Assembly: GCF_001542855.1 (NCBI RefSeq)
Contig: NZ_LNBY01000012.1
Location: forward strand, 186,001 to 250,000
From: Erythrobacter sp. AP23
GTDB taxonomy: Bacteria; Pseudomonadota; Alphaproteobacteria; Sphingomonadales; Sphingomonadaceae
Direction of reading: 5' to 3'
DNA length: 64,000 nt
The notes under the pieces were generated by a model. That model saw only the letters and a program-made list of their open reading frames with translations, searched no databases and was not told the DNA's origin. The position numbers were made by a program, and so were the translations under genes. This document shows positions 45,701-54,963 of this stretch, in pieces (position 1 is the first letter of the stretch; each line of letters begins with the position of its first letter).

Positions 45701-47254
45701 ATGAAACGTCGTCTTACCACCAAATTGCTGCTTGCCAGCCTGGCGGTCACGCCGCTGGCAGCCGCACCGACGACCGTCGCGACGGCTCAGACCATCGTGA
45801 GTCCGAGCTCGGAGATCGTCTTGTCGATCGGCCGCGGCGAACTGGTCAATGTGCCCGGCACCATGGCCGATGTTTTCGTCGCCGACGACAATATCGCCGA
45901 TGTCCAGGTCAAATCGCAGCGCCAGCTTTACGTCTTCGGCAAATCGGGCGGCGAAACCACGATCTACGCCAGCAACCGCGCCGGCGATATCGTCTGGTCG
46001 GCCAACATCCGCGTCGGTTCGAATATCGGCAGCGTCGACCAGCTGCTCGCACTTGCGATGCCCGAGGCTGAAATCTCGGTTGCGACGATGGGAACCAACG
46101 TCATCCTGCTGACCGGCACCGTTGCCGCGCCGGAAGATGCCGAAGAAGCGCAGCGCCTCGTCGAAGCCTTTGTCGGCGACGGTACAAATGTCATCAGCCG
46201 CCTGCGTATGGCGACGCCGCTTCAGGTCAACCTGCAAGTCCGTATCGCCGAAGTCAGCCGCAGCTTCGTGCGCGCGCTGGGCGTAAATCTCGCGACCGTC
46301 GACAATTCCAGCGGCTTCAAGTTCGGTATCGGACAAGGCCGCACCGGAGCCTTCCCGCAGTACACTCCGGGCAGCCCCGCGGGCTTGGGCGTTGGCGTCA
46401 CGGACGGACCCGAGGGCAGCAGCGTCGTGGCCAACATCTCGCCAGGTACGACCGTAAGTGCCTTTGGTAAGTTCCTCGGCCTCGACATTGCTTCCGCGTT
46501 GGACCTTGCCGAGACCGAAGGTCTCGTGACCACTCTGTCGCAGCCCAATCTGACCGCACTGTCCGGCGAAACGGCCGAATTCCTCGCCGGCGGAGAATTC
46601 CCCATCCCGCTGAGCCAGGGCCTCGGCACCACCACCATCGAATACAAGAATTATGGCGTGAGCCTGGCCTATTCACCCACCGTGCTGGCAAATGGCCGTA
46701 TCTCGATGCGTGTGCGTCCCGAGGTGTCGGAATTGTCGAGCCAAGGCGCAATCACGCTCGACGGCTTCCAGGTCCCCGCCCTCATCACGCGTCGCGCGGA
46801 AACGACCGTCGAGCTCGGCTCGGGCCAGAGCTTCATGATCGCGGGATTGCTGTCGAACAATGCGACCAACTCAATCGACAAGGCGCCGGGCCTCGGCGAC
46901 GTGCCAATCCTCGGCAATCTGTTCCGCTCCACTACGTATCGCAAGGGTGAGACAGAGCTGGTGATCGTTGTCACGCCCTATCTGGTGAAGCCCGTCGACG
47001 CGAACGACATCAAATTGCCGACCGATGGATTCCGCACGCCAACCGAAGGTCAACGCCTGTTCGGATACCAGCAGAGCGATGGCGTGACGGGCGGCGAGCG
47101 GCCCGGGCCCAGCGCAGTCGAGAGCGAACCGGCTGCACCGGGCATCTCGCAAGGGGTTCCGACCGACAATGGCGCTCAGCAGGCTCAGAGCCAGCCCGAT
47201 GCCCGCCGCAACGAACGCAGCACGCCGGCAAAGCCCGGTTTCAGCTTTGAATAG
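45701..47254 (+). CDS. cpaC: Tad pilus secretin CpaC/RcpA
   Basis: This outer-membrane secretin (517 aa) forms the Tad pilus channel. It has a signal peptide (to about residue 30), the pilus-assembly N domain with GRGELVNVPGTMADVFVAD, and a secretin domain. That domain includes LTALSGETAEFLAGGEFPIP, the VPALITRRAETTVELGSGQS segment and VTPYLVKPVD near the end. The final 70 residues are a disordered Gln/Pro/Ala tail. The ATG at 45701 follows CAGGGGGC. Confidence 0.95.
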   Translation: MKRRLTTKLLLASLAVTPLAAAPTTVATAQTIVSPSSEIVLSIGRGELVNVPGTMADVFVADDNIADVQVKSQRQLYVFGKSGGETTIYASNRAGDIVWSANIRVGSNIGSVDQLLALAMPEAEISVATMGTNVILLTGTVAAPEDAEEAQRLVEAFVGDGTNVISRLRMATPLQVNLQVRIAEVSRSFVRALGVNLATVDNSSGFKFGIGQGRTGAFPQYTPGSPAGLGVGVTDGPEGSSVVANISPGTTVSAFGKFLGLDIASALDLAETEGLVTTLSQPNLTALSGETAEFLAGGEFPIPLSQGLGTTTIEYKNYGVSLAYSPTVLANGRISMRVRPEVSELSSQGAITLDGFQVPALITRRAETTVELGSGQSFMIAGLLSNNATNSIDKAPGLGDVPILGNLFRSTTYRKGETELVIVVTPYLVKPVDANDIKLPTDGFRTPTEGQRLFGYQQSDGVTGGERPGPSAVESEPAAPGISQGVPTDNGAQQAQSQPDARRNERSTPAKPGFSFE

Positions 47255-47267
47255 GGGGACGAGTACA

Positions 47268-47921
47268 ATGGCTAAGGCAATCAATCGCAAGCTCGCCGGT
47301 TCTCTGGCCGTCTCACTCGGCCTGTTGCTGGGCGCCTGCGGCGGTATTCCGACCGACAACCGTTCGCTCTACAGTGCGCGCCAGCCGGTCGTCGAGAGGA
47401 CCAATTTCACGCTCGATGTGAACACGACAGGTGGCGGACTCCCCGTCAGCGAACAACAGCGCGTCGATGGCTGGTTCGAGGCCATGGGCCTCGGCTACGG
47501 CGACCGTATCTCGATCGACGATCCGACCGCCAATCCCGCAGTGCGCGACGATGTGGCGGCGCTTGCCGGGCGCTACGGCTTGCTGATCAGCGATGGCTCG
47601 CCAGTCACCGCCGGCTATGTCGATCCGGGCCAGGCCCGTATCGTCGTGACCCGTTCGACCGCTAGCGTGCCGGGCTGTCCGGACTGGTCGGCGAACAACG
47701 AGGCCAACCCGAACAATGCGACCTACCCCGGCTACGGCTGTGCGGTGAACGGCAATCTCGCCGGCATGGTCGCCAATCCCGAAGATCTGATCTCCGGCCA
47801 GAAAGGCACCGGCGAAACCGTCGTCACGACTTCGACCAAGGCCATCAGGGCCTATCGCGACCAGGCGCCGACGGGCGGTGGCGAGTTGCCCGAAGTCAGC
47901 ACCCAAGAAGGAGGAGGCTAA
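47268..47921 (+). CDS. cpaD: Tad pilus lipoprotein CpaD
   Basis: The 217-residue lipoprotein (LLLGACGGIP, Cys about 25) carries the CpaD domain, with VSEQQRVDGWFEAMGLGYGD and CPDWSANNEANPNNATYPGYG before a C-terminal IRAYRDQAP. CpaD is thought to help the secretin reach or stay in the outer membrane. It lies 13 bases after cpaC and seven before cpaE. Confidence 0.93.
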   Translation: MAKAINRKLAGSLAVSLGLLLGACGGIPTDNRSLYSARQPVVERTNFTLDVNTTGGGLPVSEQQRVDGWFEAMGLGYGDRISIDDPTANPAVRDDVAALAGRYGLLISDGSPVTAGYVDPGQARIVVTRSTASVPGCPDWSANNEANPNNATYPGYGCAVNGNLAGMVANPEDLISGQKGTGETVVTTSTKAIRAYRDQAPTGGGELPEVSTQEGGG

Positions 47922-47927
47922 GCAGCC

Positions 47928-49217
47928 ATGAGCGCTTCACTCAAACCCGGCACAACGGGCAATCGCGATCCTTTCGCCGCCTATGTCTGTGACGAGACCG
48001 CCCTCGACGTGCTGCGACCGGTGGTGATCGAACTCGGCTGGCAGCCCGAAAAGTGCAATAAGGGCGGCCTGCGCAACGCCATCCAGTCGCTTTCGGTTTC
48101 GGCAAGCCCGAACATTCTGATGGTCGACCTGTCGGAAAGCGGTGATCCGCTGAACGACATCAACGCCCTCGCAGAGGTTTGCGAACCGGGTACGGTCGTG
48201 ATCGCGATCGGCCAGGTGAACGATGTTCGCCTCTACCGCGACCTCCTCGCCAGCGGCATCCACGATTACCTGTTGAAGCCGTTGTCGGCGAGCATGTTGC
48301 GCGATTCGCTCAACCAGGCGCAAGCCGTCTTCACGGCTCCGCGCGCGGGCGAGGAAGAGGGGGTCAAGCGCCACATCTCTGCGGCGGTCATCGGCACGCG
48401 AGGCGGTGTCGGCGCATCGACGCTGGTGACTTCGCTCGCATGGCTGTTCTCGACCGAAAAGCGCATGCCGACAGCACTGCTCGATCTCGATGTCCATTTC
48501 GGCACGGGGGCGCTCACGCTCGACCTCGAGCCGGGGCGCGGGCTTACCGACGCGATCGACAATCCAAGCCGCATCGACGGCCTGTTCATCGAACGCGCGA
48601 TGATCCGCGCGAACGACAACCTATCGATCCTTTCGGCCGAAGCGCCCATCAACCATCCGCTGATGACGGATGGCGCGGCGTTCATGCAGCTGCAGGAAGA
48701 GTTCAAGCACACGTTCGAAATGACGGTGCTCGACATGCCCCGCAACATGATGATCAACTTCCCGCACCTGCTCAACGACGTGAATGTGGTCGTGCTTTCC
48801 ACGGAAATGTCGCTCGCATCGGCACGCGATACGATCCGCATCCTTTCGTGGCTCAAGACCAATGCACCGCATGCGAAGGTCCTGATCGTAGCCAACAGGG
48901 TTCAGCCGGGCGTGACCGAAATCAGCAAGGCCGATTTCGAAACGTCGATCGAACGCAAGATCGATGTCACGATCCCCTTCGACCAGAAGGCGGCAGCCAA
49001 CGCAGCCAAGCTGGGCAAGACCTTCGTCGATGCAAACGCCAGCTCGAAAGCAAGCGCGGCGATCAAGCAATTGTCTTCGCAGGTCATCGGTGCCGGCGAC
49101 CAGGATGCCGAGGAAGCCGAAGATTCAGGCGCCAAGAAATCGCTCCTCGGCAGCTTCGATTTCAAGAACCTGCTGGCGAAAAAGAAAGACGCACCGGTCG
49201 AGGCGGCTGCGGAATAG
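47928..49217 (+). CDS. cpaE: Pilus assembly ATPase-like protein CpaE/TadZ
   Basis: CpaE (429 aa) places the Tad machine at its cellular site. It has an atypical receiver-like domain (about 15-135) and a ParA/MinD-like domain with IGTRGGVGASTLVTSLAWL. Both lysines of the deviant Walker A (XKGGXXK) are replaced, by Arg and Ala, so ATPase activity is doubtful. A Lys/Ala-rich tail follows. It lies immediately before tadB, where cpaF would normally intervene. Confidence 0.93.
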   Translation: MSASLKPGTTGNRDPFAAYVCDETALDVLRPVVIELGWQPEKCNKGGLRNAIQSLSVSASPNILMVDLSESGDPLNDINALAEVCEPGTVVIAIGQVNDVRLYRDLLASGIHDYLLKPLSASMLRDSLNQAQAVFTAPRAGEEEGVKRHISAAVIGTRGGVGASTLVTSLAWLFSTEKRMPTALLDLDVHFGTGALTLDLEPGRGLTDAIDNPSRIDGLFIERAMIRANDNLSILSAEAPINHPLMTDGAAFMQLQEEFKHTFEMTVLDMPRNMMINFPHLLNDVNVVVLSTEMSLASARDTIRILSWLKTNAPHAKVLIVANRVQPGVTEISKADFETSIERKIDVTIPFDQKAAANAAKLGKTFVDANASSKASAAIKQLSSQVIGAGDQDAEEAEDSGAKKSLLGSFDFKNLLAKKKDAPVEAAAE

Positions 49218-49267
49218 CGGTTTCTTTCACTCGCCCGGTTCCTTGAAGATATGCACGGAGAACACGC

Positions 49268-50239
49268 ATGAACATCATCCAGCTAGTGCTGTTGGCCGTC
49301 GGGGTCGTGGCCATGCTGGCGATCGTCTACGCGTTGCTGTCCGGCCCCAATGCCGCAAAGGCGAGCCAGCGCCGCCTGCAACAGGTCCGATTTCGTCACT
49401 CCGAAAGCACCGACGCCAAGGTTGAATCGCAGTTCAAGAAGGCCATCGCCGCTCGCAAGCCAAAGGTGCACCGCGTCGCCGGTTCGGCTTCGCGCACCGA
49501 GGCGCTGGCCAACCGGCTCGACCGAACCGGCAAGGGCTGGACGCTGAGCCATTATGCTTACGCCTCTCTCGGCCTCGTGGTCGTCGTTGCATTGCTGATG
49601 TATCTGCGCAGCGGCTCTCTGGGTCTCTCGCTCGGTGTCGGCGTGCTCGTCGGGGCGGGCCTTCCGCACTTCATCGTCGGGCATGCGATCAAGAAACGCA
49701 CTGCCAACTTCAATGGGAAGTTTCCCGACGCGATCGAATTGCTGGTACGCGGATTGCGCTCGGGCCTGCCGGTCACCGAAACCCTGGCCGTCGTGGCGCA
49801 GGAAATTCCCGGCCCTGTCGGCGAGGAATTCAGGGGGATCGTCGAGCGCATCAAGATCGGCCGGACGATGGAAGAATCGCTCCAGGAAACCGCCGACCGC
49901 CTCGGCATTCCGGAATTCAACTTCTTCTGCATCACGCTCGCCATTCAGCGCGAAACCGGCGGCAATCTCGCCGAGACGCTATCCAACCTCTCGGACGTGC
50001 TGCGCAAGCGCGCGCAGATGAAGCTCAAGATCAAGGCGATGAGTTCGGAATCGAAGGCCTCGGCCTATATCGTCGGCGCCCTGCCGTTCATCGTGTTCAC
50101 CCTGATCTGGTGGATCAATCCGACCTATATCGGTGGCTTCTTCGAAGATGACCGCCTGATCATCACCGGCCTCGGCGGCCTCGTGTGGATGAGCATCGGC
50201 GCCTTCATCATGGCGAAGATGGTCAGCTTCGAGATCTGA
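49268..50239 (+). CDS. tadB: Tad inner-membrane platform protein TadB
   Basis: The 323-residue T2SSF-family protein has an N-terminal membrane helix, two central helices and two more at the C-terminus. The F domain is FPDAIELLVRGLRSGLPVTETL followed by GNLAETLSNLSDVLRKRAQMK. It is the platform on which a CpaF ATPase would act. It is 50 bases after cpaE. Confidence 0.93.
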   Translation: MNIIQLVLLAVGVVAMLAIVYALLSGPNAAKASQRRLQQVRFRHSESTDAKVESQFKKAIAARKPKVHRVAGSASRTEALANRLDRTGKGWTLSHYAYASLGLVVVVALLMYLRSGSLGLSLGVGVLVGAGLPHFIVGHAIKKRTANFNGKFPDAIELLVRGLRSGLPVTETLAVVAQEIPGPVGEEFRGIVERIKIGRTMEESLQETADRLGIPEFNFFCITLAIQRETGGNLAETLSNLSDVLRKRAQMKLKIKAMSSESKASAYIVGALPFIVFTLIWWINPTYIGGFFEDDRLIITGLGGLVWMSIGAFIMAKMVSFEI

Positions 50240-50259
50240 GCTGGGGAAGGAGTAACACT

Positions 50260-51261
50260 ATGGATCCCGCAACCGGCCCCACCCTCCTCGGTTTCGACGT
50301 CTTCCTGGTCGGCTCGATCCTCGCCGGGATCGCGGCTGCCTCGGTTCTGTTCGCGATATACACCGCGGTGACGATCAAGGACCCGATGAGCAAGCGCGTC
50401 AAGGCCCTCGAAGGGCGCCGTGAAGAGCTCAAGATGGGCCTCGTCACCTCGACCGCCAAGAAGCGCCAGAGCCTGGTCCGCAAGAACGATACGACCGAGA
50501 AGATCAAGGACACTCTGGGCAACATGAAGGTGTTGCAACAGAGTCAGGTCGAAGTCGTCCAGCAGAAGCTCGCCCATGCAGGCATCCGCAACAAGGAACT
50601 GGCGATCGTCATCATCGGCTTGCGCGCCGTGCTGCCGCTCCTGTTCGGCGGGCTCGTCTTTGCAGCCGTGTTCCTGCTCGATATGTTCCCCGACTGGGGC
50701 CCAATGAAGCGCAATGGCGCGCTGATGGCCGCGGTTTTCCTCGGCTACAAGGGTCCCGAACTCTATCTCGGCAACATTGCGAAGAAACGGAACGAGGCGA
50801 TCCGCAAGGGCCTGCCCGATGCGCTCGACCTGCTGGTCATTTGCGCCGAGGCGGGTTTGACCGTCGATGCCGCCTTCAACCGTGTCGCCAAGGAACTGGG
50901 CCGCGCCTATCCCGAGCTGGGCGACGAGTTCGCGCTGACCGCGATCGAGCTTTCCTTCCTCAACGAACGCAAGAAGGCGTTCGACAACCTCGCCTATCGC
51001 GTCGATCTCGATGCGGTGAAGGGCGTGGTCACGACCATGATCCAGACCGAACGCTACGGCACCCCGCTGGCCAGCGCGCTGCGCGTGCTGTCGGCCGAAT
51101 TCCGCAACGAGCGCATGATGCGTGCCGAGGAAAAGGCCGCGCGCCTGCCGGCGATCATGACCGTGCCACTGATCATGTTCATCCTGCCGGTGCTGTTCAT
51201 CGTCATTCTGGGCCCGGCAGCCTGTTCGATCGCCGACGCTTTCAGCGGCGGGATCGGTTAA
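50260..51261 (+). CDS. tadC: Tad inner-membrane platform protein TadC
   Basis: TadC (333 aa) is the second T2SSF-family platform subunit: LPDALDLLVICAEAGLTVDAAF, YGTPLASALRVLSAEFRNERMMRAEEKAARLP and a C-terminal helix IMTVPLIMFILPVLFIVIL. The ATG at 50260 is preceded by GGAAGGAG. It ends the operon; a hairpin follows. Confidence 0.94.
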   Translation: MDPATGPTLLGFDVFLVGSILAGIAAASVLFAIYTAVTIKDPMSKRVKALEGRREELKMGLVTSTAKKRQSLVRKNDTTEKIKDTLGNMKVLQQSQVEVVQQKLAHAGIRNKELAIVIIGLRAVLPLLFGGLVFAAVFLLDMFPDWGPMKRNGALMAAVFLGYKGPELYLGNIAKKRNEAIRKGLPDALDLLVICAEAGLTVDAAFNRVAKELGRAYPELGDEFALTAIELSFLNERKKAFDNLAYRVDLDAVKGVVTTMIQTERYGTPLASALRVLSAEFRNERMMRAEEKAARLPAIMTVPLIMFILPVLFIVILGPAACSIADAFSGGIG

Positions 51262-51292
51262 CCGAAACCTCCTGCGACGGATCGCAACCCAA

Positions 51293-51325
51293 GCCTGGTC
51301 GACTAACCCTAGTCGGCCAGGCTTT
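51293..51325 (+). terminator. Hairpin at the end of the tad operon
   Basis: GCCTGGTCGACT (51293-51304) pairs with AGTCGGCCAGGC (51311-51322), with one wobble pair and loop AACCCT; TTT follows. The stem includes the marR stop codon on the opposite strand, so the hairpin could serve both convergent genes. The short U tract makes it a moderate call. Confidence 0.5.
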
Positions 51326-51779
51326 CGGCGTCGAAGTCCCCCGCCTGGTCGCGCACACGCACCAGCATGTCGAGCAGGCTGGCCCGCTCCTGCTCACTGA
51401 GAACCGAGAACAGCTCGCCTTCGATCTTCATCGCCAGCGGCATGATGCCCGCATGCACCGAACGACCCTCGGCGGTCAGTTCGAGAAGGTGCGAGCGCCC
51501 GTCGCTGGCATTGGGCGAGCGTAGCACCAGCCCGCGATCCTCAAGCCGCTTGCACGCGCGATTGACCGGGACCTTGTCCATCAGGGTCTGCTGGGTCAGT
51601 TCGCGCTGAGTCAACGCGCCGTGATCGCCCAGCACAGCCATGATCCGCCACTCCGTGGTCTTGAGCGCAAAGCGCTTGCGATATTGCTCGGCGATCCGTG
51701 TCGAGACCGCATTCGAGGCGATCGAGAGCTGGTAGGGCAGGAACTCGGCAAGGCGCTGGGCAGGCTGGCGTTTCGACAT
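51309..51779 (-). CDS. MarR-family transcriptional regulator
   Basis: This dimeric winged-helix repressor (156 aa) has LKTTEWRIMAVLGDHGALTQREL, the recognition helix TLMDKVPVNRACKRLEDRGLV and the wing RSPNASDGRSHLLELT. Ligand and targets are unknown. It is transcribed towards the tad operon. The enoyl-CoA hydratase lies upstream on the same strand, 67 bases away, and may be co-regulated. Confidence 0.92.
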   Translation of the reverse strand: MSKRQPAQRLAEFLPYQLSIASNAVSTRIAEQYRKRFALKTTEWRIMAVLGDHGALTQRELTQQTLMDKVPVNRACKRLEDRGLVLRSPNASDGRSHLLELTAEGRSVHAGIMPLAMKIEGELFSVLSEQERASLLDMLVRVRDQAGDFDAESLAD

Positions 51780-51846
51780 GCGCTTACATTTAGATGACGC
51801 ATGCAGCTTGGCAAGGCCGTTGCGAATGTAACCTTATTGCGTCGAC

Positions 51847-52716
51847 TCAACTATAGCCGGGCTCGTCCCACCAGGGATAGAAATCGGGCATGTTCGCACT
51901 GACGGTATCGGGATAGGCGGGTGGCCGCTTTTCCAGGAAGCTGGCGATTCCCTCTTTCGCATCCTCGCTGCGGCTGAGACGATAGATCGCGCGGGAATCG
52001 ATACGGTGCGCATCCATCGGATGCCCCCCTGCGCCCAGCCGCCACAGCATAGCTCGGGTCATCGCGACCGAGACGGCGGAGGTGTTGTCCGCAATCTCGC
52101 GCGCTACGCCGATTGCCGCTTCCATCAGCTCGCCCTGCGGATGGACCGAACGGACAAGACCGCGGTCGAGCGCTTCGCCGGCGCCGAAGATCCGCCCGGT
52201 CATGCACCATTCGAGCGCCGTCTGCATGCCGACGAGGCGGGGGAGGAACCAGCTCGAGGCGGCCTCGGGCGTGATCCCGCGCCGCGCAAAGACGAAGCCG
52301 AAGCGCGCATTGTCGCTCGCAAGGCGAATGTCGAAGGGCAGCTGCATCGTCGCGCCGACGCCCACCGCCACTCCGTTGCAAGCGCCGATCAGCGGCTTCT
52401 TCGAGTTGAACAGGCGCAAGGTCAATCGCCCACCCCCGTCGCGCACTCGCTCGTCGGACAGGTCGTCGACCGGCGTAGGGTCGGAGAAGACATGCCCGCC
52501 GCCTTCGGGCGTGAGGTCGGCGCCTGCGCAGAACGCCCTGTCGCCATGCCCTGTGACGATCACCGCGCGCACCCCGTCATCGGCATCGGTCGTATCGAGC
52601 GCATCGATGAGTTCGTCCATCATCGTGCGGGTAAAGGCGTTCATTTTTTCAGGACGGTGCAGCGTGACGGTGGCAATACCGTCGGCGATGTCGAACTCGA
52701 TCTGCGTGTAGGACAT
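51847..52716 (-). CDS. Enoyl-CoA hydratase/isomerase (crotonase)
   Basis: The 289-residue crotonase shows the oxyanion-hole segments HGDRAFCAGADLTPEG and GACNGVAVGVGATMQLPFD, and a C-terminal SRSEDAKEGIASFLEKRPP. In the usual hydratase positions a glutamate is expected after the second glycine loop; here ARRGITPEAASSW is seen, which is common in crotonase homologues of unsettled substrate. It may act in beta-oxidation. Confidence 0.88.
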   Translation of the reverse strand: MSYTQIEFDIADGIATVTLHRPEKMNAFTRTMMDELIDALDTTDADDGVRAVIVTGHGDRAFCAGADLTPEGGGHVFSDPTPVDDLSDERVRDGGGRLTLRLFNSKKPLIGACNGVAVGVGATMQLPFDIRLASDNARFGFVFARRGITPEAASSWFLPRLVGMQTALEWCMTGRIFGAGEALDRGLVRSVHPQGELMEAAIGVAREIADNTSAVSVAMTRAMLWRLGAGGHPMDAHRIDSRAIYRLSRSEDAKEGIASFLEKRPPAYPDTVSANMPDFYPWWDEPGYS

Positions 52717-52912
52717 GTGTTGGATATCTCCCCTCTCGTTTCATCGGGATGGAACACAAGGAACACGGTCCTGGCAAGAATTCTCCGGCCCATCGCAGGA
52801 AAATCGATCTACGCGGGATCGAGGTTTCCACTCTCGCGCCCACATCGCGATCACTACCGCATGCGTCCGTCGCCGGGAAAACGTCGCGCAAGTTGCGAGT
52901 GAGGCGAACGCC

Positions 52913-53185
52913 CTAGCGTCGGTTGCGCTCGAACAAGTCCACGAGTTCGCCGAACTTCTGCCGCTGATCCTCGGGGTCGCCACTCGCGATCGCCTCCGCA
53001 ACGCAGCAGGCCGCATGGTCCTTCAACACCTGGCTCTCGACCTTGGTAAGCGCCGACTTGATCGCCTGGATCTGCGTAAGAATGTCGATGCAATAGCGAT
53101 CGTCCTCGATCATCTGCGCGACGCCGCGCACCTGACCGGCTATCCGATTGAGTCGATTGAGTTTCGCAGATTTTCCGTCCGCCAC
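52913..53185 (-). CDS. csoR: Copper-sensing repressor CsoR
   Basis: The 90-residue all-helical DUF156 repressor starts KLNRLNRIAGQVRGV. The Cu(I) ligands are recognisable by spacing: Cys in RYCIDIL, His 25 residues later in KDHAACC and Cys four beyond that, exactly the C-H-C pattern of CsoR (Cys36, His61, Cys65 in the Mycobacterium protein). The GTG at 53185 fits the family N-terminus. It diverges from copA across a perfect palindromic operator, so it probably represses copAB and itself. Confidence 0.9.
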   Translation of the reverse strand: MADGKSAKLNRLNRIAGQVRGVAQMIEDDRYCIDILTQIQAIKSALTKVESQVLKDHAACCVAEAIASGDPEDQRQKFGELVDLFERNRR

Positions 53186-53203
53186 TGAGTGCTTTCCTTT
53201 GAA

Positions 53204-53220
53204 ATACCCCCAAGGGGTAT
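53204..53220. promoter_or_regulatory. CsoR operator in the csoR/copA divergent promoter
   Basis: ATACCCC (53204-53210), CAA, GGGGTAT (53214-53220) is a perfect 7-bp inverted repeat of the TACCCC/GGGGTA type bound by CsoR. A TATATA-like element follows immediately on the copA side. It lies 19 bases from the csoR start and 48 bases from copA. Confidence 0.8.
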
Positions 53221-53268
53221 ATATAGGGCCGACCCGGACAGCAACACAAACCCACGGATAAGTCATTC

Positions 53269-54963
53269 ATGCTGGATCGTCGCCGCTTCATCACCAGTAC
53301 CGCCGGCCTTGCCGCTGCGACAAGCCTGCCGATGCCTTTATGGGCAAAAGGCGGTGTCCTTACCCACGCGACAAACGGCTTCGGCGAACTGTCTGGTCAC
53401 GACATCCGCCTGTCCATCGACAATCATCATTTCACCACCGGCTCGCGCGGCGGCCATGCGATCGCAGTCAACGGGACGGTACCAGGCCCGCTCATCCGCC
53501 TGCGCGAGGGCCAGGATGTGCGCCTGCATGTCACCAACAATCTTGCGGAGGACAGCTCGATCCACTGGCACGGGCTGCTGGTTCCGTTCCAGTTCGACGG
53601 CGTTCCGGGCGTCAGCTTTCCCGGCATCAAGCCGGGCGAGACATTCACCTACGAATTCCCGATCCGTCAGGCGGGCACCTATTGGTGGCATTCGCATTCC
53701 GGGCTGCAGGAACAGGCCGGACACTATGGCCCGATCATCATCGAAAGCACCGAGCCCGATCCGCGCTACGACCGCGATTACGTGGTCCTGCTGAGCGAGT
53801 TCACGCCGCTCCACCCGCATGAGATCATGCGCAAGCTCAAAGTGGGCGAGCATTACTTCAACCGCCAGATGCTGACCGCAACCGAGGGCGAGATGTCCGG
53901 AGAAATGCGCCGCACCTGGAGCAGGATGCGGATGAACCCGCGCGATATCTCCGACGTAACCGGGGCGACCTACACCTTCCTCATCAACGGTCACGGTCCG
54001 GCAGACGATCTCCAGCTGGCCTTCCAGCCCGGCGAGCGCGTGCGCCTGCGGGTCATCAACGGCTCGGCGATGACATTCTTCAACGTCCGCATTCCCGGCG
54101 TCCCGATGACGGTTATCCAAGCCGACGGGATGGATGTTGCCGAGGTCGAGGTCGACGAATTTCAGATCGGTGTCGCCGAGACTTACGACGTCATCGTCGC
54201 ACCGCTAGCGGGCAGCCATGCCATCGTGGCGGAAGCGATGGATCGCAGCGGCATGGGCGTCGCCAGCCTGACCAGCCATGCGGGCCATATCGCGACGCCC
54301 CCGCCTTTGCGCGAGCCCGTGACGCTCTCCATGACCGACATGGGGATGATGGATCACGCTGCCATGGGCCACGATATGGGCGACATGGAGATGGATCACT
54401 CGATGCGCGACACCTCGCTCCTGCCCGCCGACGTGAAGGTCGGCCCCGGTCTCGACATGGTCGCGCCCAGCCCATCCGACCGGATGGATTTCCCCGGCCT
54501 CGGGCTCGACAAGGTGTCGCATCGCGTCCTGCGTTATACCGACCTCAAGGCAAAGCGGATGAACCCGCATCGCACGGTCGAGCGCGAGCTGGAAATCCAT
54601 CTCACCGGGAACATGGAACGCTATATGTGGGGCTTCGACGGCAAGAAATTCACTGCCGTCACCGACGACCCGATCCGCTTCGGTTACGACGAGCGCGTGC
54701 GGGTGAAGCTCGTCAACCAGACCATGATGGCGCACCCGATCCACCTGCACGGGCATTTCTTCGAGCTGGTGAACGGCGCCGATCACATGCACCAGCCGCT
54801 CAAGCATACGCTGGTCGTGCAGCCCGGCGGAACGGCGACATTCGACCTGACCGCCAACGAACCGGGCGACTGGGCCTTCCACTGCCACCTGCTCTACCAC
54901 ATGCATGCGGGCATGATGCAGGTTGTCACCGTGCGGCCCTTCCCCGCCGGGGAGAATGCGTGA
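53269..54963 (+). CDS. copA: Copper-resistance multicopper oxidase CopA
   Basis: This periplasmic multicopper oxidase (564 aa) probably oxidises Cu(I). It has a Tat signal (DRRRFITSTAGLAAA) and three cupredoxin domains. The copper sites are SIHWHGLL, YWWHSHSG, HPIHLHGHFFEL and WAFHCHLLYHMHAGMM. A Met/His/Asp-rich loop (about 358-378, MTDMGMMDHAAMGHDMGD) can bind extra copper. It is exported by the Tat system encoded in this window and overlaps copB by one base. Confidence 0.96.
   Translation: MLDRRRFITSTAGLAAATSLPMPLWAKGGVLTHATNGFGELSGHDIRLSIDNHHFTTGSRGGHAIAVNGTVPGPLIRLREGQDVRLHVTNNLAEDSSIHWHGLLVPFQFDGVPGVSFPGIKPGETFTYEFPIRQAGTYWWHSHSGLQEQAGHYGPIIIESTEPDPRYDRDYVVLLSEFTPLHPHEIMRKLKVGEHYFNRQMLTATEGEMSGEMRRTWSRMRMNPRDISDVTGATYTFLINGHGPADDLQLAFQPGERVRLRVINGSAMTFFNVRIPGVPMTVIQADGMDVAEVEVDEFQIGVAETYDVIVAPLAGSHAIVAEAMDRSGMGVASLTSHAGHIATPPPLREPVTLSMTDMGMMDHAAMGHDMGDMEMDHSMRDTSLLPADVKVGPGLDMVAPSPSDRMDFPGLGLDKVSHRVLRYTDLKAKRMNPHRTVERELEIHLTGNMERYMWGFDGKKFTAVTDDPIRFGYDERVRVKLVNQTMMAHPIHLHGHFFELVNGADHMHQPLKHTLVVQPGGTATFDLTANEPGDWAFHCHLLYHMHAGMMQVVTVRPFPAGENA

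Noticed and set aside
51257..51280. GGTTAACC near the tadC stop as a CtrA half-site
   Set aside because: Only one half is present, it overlaps the stop codon, and no promoter follows in either direction.
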